The notes under the pieces are model-generated. The model worked only from the letters and a program-made list of their open reading frames with translations, was not told the DNA's origin and did not search any database. Below are positions 57,891-64,000 of a stretch of 64,000 nucleotides of DNA, piece by piece. Position 1 is the first letter of the stretch; the number at the start of each line of letters is the position of its first letter. The translations under genes and the position numbers were made by a program. Source of the stretch: Datisca glomerata (taxonomy: Eukaryota; Streptophyta; Magnoliopsida; Cucurbitales; Datiscaceae); contig QANY01011400.1 in NCBI GenBank assembly GCA_003255025.1, positions 558,001 to 622,000 of the forward strand. Direction: 5' to 3'.

Positions 57891-60128
57891 GGGCTTTTTT
57901 GCAAAACTATATCCCTACGATTTTGAATTTGCAGAAATATACCTCAAGACTAATTTGTGCACTCTCTAACATCTAGCCCACATTCATTTAACTTTTTCTC
58001 TTCTTTTTCCCTCATTGCCCTTCTTACACATTGACCCACACTCTCTCTCTTCATCTTTCATATTCATATCTCTCTCATTTTTCTAAAAACCCATCTTCTC
58101 ATAAACTCATTTTTGTTTTTGATTTCTTCACGCTTCATGATTTCACAACTTCTTAATTTTCTAAAAAACTTAAGGTTGAGAGCTAAAATTATAATTTTAT
58201 TTTTGGAATTTTGGTGGAAAATTGGTGAGAATATTGGCCAAAATTTGATGAGTTTTAATAATTTTGGCTTTTGCCCAGGTTTAAGAGAGAGAAACCTTAG
58301 AGAGAGAGTGGATTTTGTTAATTTTTATAAGTTTTGTTAATTTTAGTGGGTTTTGCTAATTTTGGGTACGAGTTTACACGATGTGTACATGTGAATCGTG
58401 TAGCCATCATGTAATCTATAGAATGAATACACGATATGTGTGTACCCATCGTGTAGCCTACATGATGGCTACACGGGCATCGTGCAACCTAAACGATGGT
58501 CACGCGGGTATCGTGCAGTCTACACGATGGCCACGCGGGTATCATGTAGCCTACACAATAGCTACACTGACATCACGTAAGCATTATGTAGTGTACACGA
58601 TGCCTACACGATCGCCGTGTATGCATCATGTACACTACACATGTAATATATTTAATTTTATATATTTATTTAAATGTAAATAAATATAGATGTTGAGTGT
58701 TGAAGAATAACGAATTGACATTTGATTTGATGTTGTGTAAAAAAATACTGGGAGAAAGAATGAAGAAAAAGTAATGGGCAATGAGTACACAATGACTGCG
58801 CGATCGTAGTGTAGACATCGTGTAGTGTACACGATGGTTGCACGATCGTAGTGTAGGCATCGTGTAGTGTACATGATGGCTGCACAATTATCGTGTATGC
58901 ATCGTGTACACTACACATGTAATATATTTAATTTTATATATTTATTTAAATATTAATAAATATGGTGGTTGAGTGTTGAAGAAAAATGATTTGACATTTG
59001 ATTTGATGTTGTGTAATAAAAATGCAGGGGAAAATGAAGAAAAAATAGTGGATGATAGGTACATGATAGCTACACGATCGCCGCGTAGGTATGATGTACA
59101 CTGCACATGTAATATATTTTATTTTTATTTTTATTTAAATATAAATAAATATAGAGGTTGAGTGTTGAAGAATAATGATTTGACATTTGATTTGATGTTG
59201 TGTAAGAAAAGTATTGATTCGGAGGAATAAAAAAAGTAAGTGAATGGTGAGTCGTGAGCACACGATCGTCGTGCAGTTTTGGTGTAGTCTACACGATGAC
59301 TACATAAAAGCTACACACTACACGATGACTACACTACGATCGCGTAGCCATCGTATACCACACGATGACTTCACTACGATCGTGTACCCATTGTCCACTA
59401 CTTTTTCTTTATTCTTTCATCAAATACTTTTATTACACAACATCAAATCAAATATCAAATCATTATTTTTCAACACTCAACATTCATATTTATTAATATT
59501 TAAATAAATATATAAGATTAAATATATTACATGTGTAGTGCACACAATGCTTACACGACGATTGTATAGACATTGTGTACACTACACGATGCCTATACGA
59601 CGATCATGCACACTACACGATGACCTACGATCGTGTAGCTATTGTGTAGACTACACGATGAGTATACAAGCATCCTGTAGACATCTTGTAAACTACATGA
59701 TGGGTACACGAGCGTCGTGTGCTGTATCTCTCTCGACGTTCTCTCTCATTCTCAACGTTTTCTCTTTCTCTACACTCTACGTTATGTCTTTCTCTTTCTA
59801 CGTTCTCTCTCAAAATTAACAAAACCCACAAAAATTACCAAAACAAAAATTAACAAAACCCATTAACATTACAAATATGAACAAAACTCATGAAAATTAA
59901 CAAAACTTATTTTGTTGTGTTTGTTTTTGGAGAAAATGAGTTTCTAGGAGAGAAAAAGATGAAGATGAATAGAGAGAGTATGAATCAGTGTGTAAGAAGA
60001 GAAATTAGAGAAAGAATTGAAAAAAGTGAAGGGAGGTGAGTCAAAATTATCATGACATTCACAAATAAATATTGAGGTATATTTATGCAAAATCAGTTAT
60101 GATAGACTACGGTTCTGCAAAAGGACTC
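57891..60128. mobile_element. Foldback / Mutator-like non-autonomous element
   Basis: About 480 bp at the left (57891-58370) and 320 bp at the right (59810-60128) are diverged inverted repeats: TTTTGCA near each end, ATATACCTCA, TTCTTACACA, ACTCTCTCT, TAAACTCATTTT and the TTTTGTTAATTTT run all recur inverted. It is flanked by ATTCAACATG (57882-57891) and ATTCAAATG (60129-60137), fitting a 9-10 bp target duplication. The middle has TACACGAT arrays and four copies of a 140-bp AT-rich unit. No transposase seen. Confidence 0.85.
58376..59725. repeat. TACACGAT arrays with interspersed 140-bp units
   Basis: Arrays at about 58376-58640, 58790-58920, 59065-59105, 59260-59400 and 59535-59725 repeat CTACACGATGGCTACACGA and its complement ATCGTGTAG. 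Between them a unit with TTGACATTTGATTTGATGTT and ATGTAATATATTT recurs three times direct (58640, 58915, 59106) and once inverted (59400-59530). ORFs rich in Tyr/Thr/His/Arg here are repeat artefacts. Confidence 0.9.
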
Positions 60129-60137
60129 ATTCAAATG

Positions 60138-60337
60138 GGGTTAGCAAACACGCTTTTCACTTTTTATTAAGCTTTCTTTTTGTTTTCATTTATCTGCGTG
60201 TCACATTCTTCGTTATGTTTCCGTGAACCGGTAACAATTCAGTCGGCCTGAGCAAAAGCCGCCAAATCCTAGCACTTCTGATCCTTGCTTCTCCTCTCAG
60301 ACAGAACCATAATTCGAACTTCAGCTTTCGAGGTCAA
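60138..60337 (+). promoter_or_regulatory. Promoter and 5' UTR region of the mS35-like gene
   Basis: Only about 200 bp separate the foldback element from the start codon. It contains a CT-rich leader (TTGCTTCTCCTCTCAGACAG) typical of plant 5' UTRs. No clear TATA box. Confidence 0.45.
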
Positions 60338-62722
60338 ATGAGAGCCACCATTGGCAGAAAGTTCCCAAACCCCACAAACATCTCCAATGTTGCTAAACAA
60401 ACCCTAATCCCGTTCTCCTCTTCCTCCTCTGCTTCTTCTGAGGGCGGCGGCCGTGGCCGGGGCCGTGGACGAAGTGATTCTCCATCCGGTTCCGCATTCG
60501 GCTTCACTGGTCCTCGAGCTCCGGGACAGCCCGATCCTGAGACGTCAAAATCCGGATCAACTGACTCTCCTATTCCTCCCGGATTAGGACATGGCCGCGG
60601 CAAACCCATTATTTCTTCCCCAATACTCCCTTCTGTCTCTTCCTTCATTTCATCAGCAAAGTCATCATCTGCTGGTCGCGGTAGAGTTACTGAATCAGCC
60701 ACCAGTCAACCACAAGCGGAGCGTACCCTTCCGGAGGGTCCGGATATGGGACCTAAGAAACCCATTTTCTTTATACGGGAAAATGTCGTCGATTACGATC
60801 AAAGTACCCAAGCTGGTCCGTCGAAAACGAGGGAAGGGAGTAACGAACTGCCCCAGAGTTTGCTTTCCGTGCTGTCAGGTTCTGGGCGTGGAAAACCCAC
60901 TATGCAGCGGGAGCCGGAGGCCCAACTTAAGGAGGAGAATCGGCATCTTAGGGCCAGGAAAGACACGCCAGGCAGTGCACCTGGCAGGCCTGGAAGAGGC
61001 GGTGGGGTTGGTCCTAGAATGAGCCGTGAAGAAGCGGTGAAAAATGCAGTGAGGATCTTATCACGTGGTGATGTTCGTGGCGAAGATGGCGGTGGCGGTG
61101 TTGGAAGTGGCGGCGTCGGTGGCGGGAGAGGAAGAGGAGGCTTTAGAGGGAGAGGGGGAAGAGGAAGAGGAGGCTTTAGAGGGAGGGAGAGGGGTGAGAG
61201 AGGAAGAGTCCAAGACTCCGATGATGGCTATGCGGCAGGACTTTATTTAGGCGACAATGCAGACGGGGAGAAGCTGGCAAAGAAGATTGGAACAGTCAAC
61301 ATGAACCAGCTCGTTGAAGGGTTTGAGGAGATGAGTGGGAGAGTGCTGCCTTCACCGTTAGAGGACGAGTATTTAGAAGCAATGCACACAAATTATATGG
61401 TGACTACTCGCTTGATTTTATTGAGGATGTTATTGCAATTAGGATATTAATTGTGATTCTATTCTGAAGGGAAGGGATTAATAGTTAAGTCAGCTAAATA
61501 ACACGATCTTTTATATACTTATTAAAGAAACAGTAATATGATGTATGAACATCTGTTTTCTATTTTTGGTGGAAAAGTAGGCAATGTAAAACTAAACTTG
61601 GATAGATAAGAGGACCTTTTTTTATTGAACAATTCTGGAAGATTGATTACTTGATGATAGAAAAGATTTATGCAGAATCATGGCTAATATCTAGTTTCAA
61701 TTGTTATCGTATGGCAGATAGAGTTTGAACCAGAGTATTTGATGGGGGAGTTTGATAGCAATCCTGATATTGATGAGAAGCCACCAATACCTCTTCGAGA
61801 TGCACTTGAAAAGATGAAGCCATTCTTAATGGCATATGAAGGGATTCAAAGTCACGAGGAGTGGGAGGTACTTCCATTGCTTTGCTCTGTGTTTTCTGAG
61901 CATCTTTGTGTGATTAAATTTCTTACTTTTGCAGTTATGCTGATACATTTGAAGTCTTCTTCCCTCATGTATTGAATTTTTCTTTGTGACCAGCGAATAG
62001 TGGTATTCTTTAAAGCAGGAAAATGATTGGGAAACAGTAATGTTGTGAGATCTTTTGCTAATTTTGATAAGGCCTTTATATTTGACATATGGAATAGAAT
62101 TGATGGTTGTGTTACATTGGTAGCCCCTATCAATTATATCTCTGGACGAAATAGAGTTTTGTTATATCATCATTAAAAGATAGAGACTTAAATTACTTTA
62201 GAATATTCTATACGTCCATTACAATGATTTGGAGAAATTCAATTTTCGTTATTCTTTGGGTGATGGTTAGAAAGAAATGGAAGAATTTTTAAGGCATTTT
62301 TATGGAAGAATGTGGTTGTTTTATCATCTCCACGGTCTTCTAAATCTAAAGTTTTTAGGAATGTCCCTTTGTTTTTTATGTTTTCTGATTGGAAATATTT
62401 TTGGTTGTAGTTTGGTTGCTGTTTGTAATGCGTCCTCCTTGTCCTCTAAAACTTGTCAAATATTCTGTGTTGAAGTAATTTTTTATTAAGTGGCGTTTTG
62501 TTTCTCCTCACAATTTTGACCAATTTTTACTCCCAGGAAATCATGGAAGAAACCATGGAGAGAGTTCCTTTGCTGAAGGAAATTGTTGACTACTACAGTG
62601 GACCAGATAGGGTAACTGCAAAGAAACAACAAGAGGAATTGGAAAGGGTGGCAAAAACGCTTCCGGAAAGTACACCTGAATCTGTAAAGGAGTTTACTAA
62701 TCGCGCTGTCCTTTCTTTGCAG
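60338..62722 (+). CDS. Mitochondrial small ribosomal subunit mS35-like protein (partial)
   Basis: Exons 60338-61399, 61718-61867 and 62537-62722 have GT-AG borders and join in phase 0 to 466 codons. The exon 3 donor is used, but no further exon is seen to 64000, so the 3' end lies outside. Residues 1-45 are Arg/Ser/Thr-rich with few acids, as expected of a mitochondrial presequence. Residues 35-300 are low-complexity, with GRGRGR near 40 and RGRGGFRGRGGRGRGGFRGR near 265-285. The conserved part starts near 295 (LYLGDNADGEKLAKKI) and runs through MSGRVLPSPLEDEY, PEYLMGEFDSNPDIDEKPP, MAYEGIQSHEEWE and VDYYSGPDRVTAKKQQEELE. This matches plant proteins annotated ribosomal protein S24/S35, from memory. 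A LINE fragment sits in intron 2. No stop or frameshift seen. Confidence 0.75.
62225..62490 (+). pseudogene. LINE 3' fragment in intron 2 of the mS35-like gene
   Basis: Matches the C-terminal end of the LINE at about 14720-14990: AGAAATGGAAGAATTTTT and TCTAAAGTTTTTAGGAATGT parallel its end region. It is in the sense orientation and ends about 45 bp before exon 3. Confidence 0.6.
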
Positions 62723-64000
62723 GTTAGCGTTGACCCTGCTGCATCACAAAATGTTATTTATTTTATCATATGACTATAAGTGTTATTTAAAAAAGAAAAC
62801 GATTCTATAAATTGGAAACCGTATCATCATTTTCCCAAATAAAACAAAGACTGGAGAGAATTTGTCTATAATTGCATTTGGTGTATGATAAGATAAATGA
62901 TTTTTTAGTTCGTTTAACCATTTATGTAGCCATGTGAATTTAATTATTAACGATGAAAATGAATTTTGGTGTCTAGCTTGTTTTACCAATTCACACTATT
63001 TCCCCCCGCAATCTTAATAACTGACATTTTGTCCAAAAGTTAATTATCGCACCACAATTTAATATTTATTTTATTAACGAAGCGTTCTGTAACTTTATTG
63101 GTAGGTCTAAAATCATGTAGAAAAACTTCGCTTGTGTGGTTCATGGTTGTAGTTGATATAAAATATAAATATGTATGCATGTGTATGTAGATATATGTGT
63201 ATATATATGTATGTATTTTTATAGTATAGCTAAATATTTTCTCTCAAATCAATCTGTAAAGCAGTAGAGGTGTGTAGTGTTGTACATAAAGTTCCATAAT
63301 TATCCAACTAAGGATGGTACATGCTAGAAACAAAAGTAAACAACTAATGATGTCATGTTTTACACGAGTTATTTGCCGGACTGAACTCAACTGAATGAAA
63401 CGAACTGATCGAGACTCTTGGTTTGGTTTGGTTGTTAAGTGGTTCAAGTATCTTTCGTAAATGAGTCCAAATTTAGAACCAGAAACTTTAGGGCCAGTGG
63501 TAGGCGTTTGGATTTAGTTTTTCTGCTTTTCAAATAAAAAGACTCAAACAAGTTTGCCCAATGTATAATTTTAATTTTAACTGATTTTAAAAACTGTTTT
63601 TAAACAAATCTTTTATAAATTTATCTAAACCGCTTCTTGAATACTCCTATAAAAACAGTTATTGAACACCAATTACCAATAAGTTTTCAGATATTAAAAT
63701 CTGTTTTCCAAATCACGAACAAGACAAGCCCGTAACTAAATTCGTGAAAACCCTAGCTTTTCATATTACCCATATTAATTTGTAACTTACCTAAAACCTA
63801 AACAACCAATCCAACAAGAATTTCAATGTAGAGTTCCTACAATCTGCCTTTTTCATCAACAAATACCAATGACATCCCTCAATTACGTGACGTATCCAAG
63901 ACAAGGATATTCTTGTGTTGTACATGGGTCCACAATTACTATGGAATTGCTAGTATGAAGCTGATATTGGTATGGGTTATGGAATACTTCAGACTATTGG
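62723..64000 (+). other. Start of intron 3 of the mS35-like gene, no exon seen
   Basis: AT-rich, with (TATG)n/(GTAT)n simple repeats near 63165-63215. I looked for the expected next exon and found none. Confidence 0.55.

Noticed and set aside
58381..58918. Tyr/Thr/His/Arg-rich ORFs on both strands
   Set aside because: Artefacts of the TACACGAT arrays.
58376..59725. CRISPR-like array
   Set aside because: Units are contiguous, degenerate and inverted, without unique spacers, and the genome is a plant.

Overview
This is AT-rich nuclear DNA of a flowering plant, probably a eudicot. The evidence is two intron-rich genes with GT-AG splice sites and plant-type proteins, surrounded by decayed Ty1/copia, Ty3/gypsy, LINE, SINE, hAT, Mutator-like and Helitron sequences. 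A fragment of plant mitochondrial nad1 is also present. There is nothing bacterial here: no operons, CRISPR arrays or phage modules.

Two host genes are supported. (1) A membralin gene on the minus strand, start codon at 32374 and stop at 4857. I placed 14 coding exons that join in frame to 664 codons. Its introns are packed with transposons; intron 9 alone is about 11.6 kb and holds a rearranged LINE and a 3'-truncated copia element. (2) A plus-strand gene from 60338 whose three exons match the plant mitochondrial small-subunit protein mS35 family. It carries an RGG-rich N-terminal half and runs off the right edge of the window.

Layout. 1-2807: Ty3/gypsy gag and one LTR (minus), inserted into a LINE ORF1 fragment (2808-3830). 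4390-4475: SINE head. 4857-32374: membralin with nested LINEs, copia pieces, SINEs and MITEs. 32650-34660: LINE 3' half (minus), split by a nuclear insertion of mitochondrial nad1 DNA. 34661-41554: intergenic DNA with a hAT-type MITE, a Helitron 3' end, a copia tail and a foldback repeat. 41555-53791: a nearly full-length Ty1/copia element (minus) with 2.2-2.6 kb LTRs, a CATAC target duplication and a 1.4 kb tandem duplication at its left end. 53792-57890: intergenic DNA with a probable gypsy LTR remnant and a minisatellite. 57891-60128: a 2.2 kb foldback element with long inverted arms and internal arrays of a TACACGAT motif. 60338 onward: the mS35-like gene.

The two host genes are not visibly linked in function; they flank about 28 kb of transposon-derived DNA. 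The most unusual items are the TACACGAT foldback element, the LTR-plus-flank tandem duplication, the nad1 NUMT carrying a 34-nt group II intron domain V, the inverted duplication in gypsy gag, and a long (GA)n tract abutting a membralin splice donor. All calls come from reading the sequence by eye; no database search was run.
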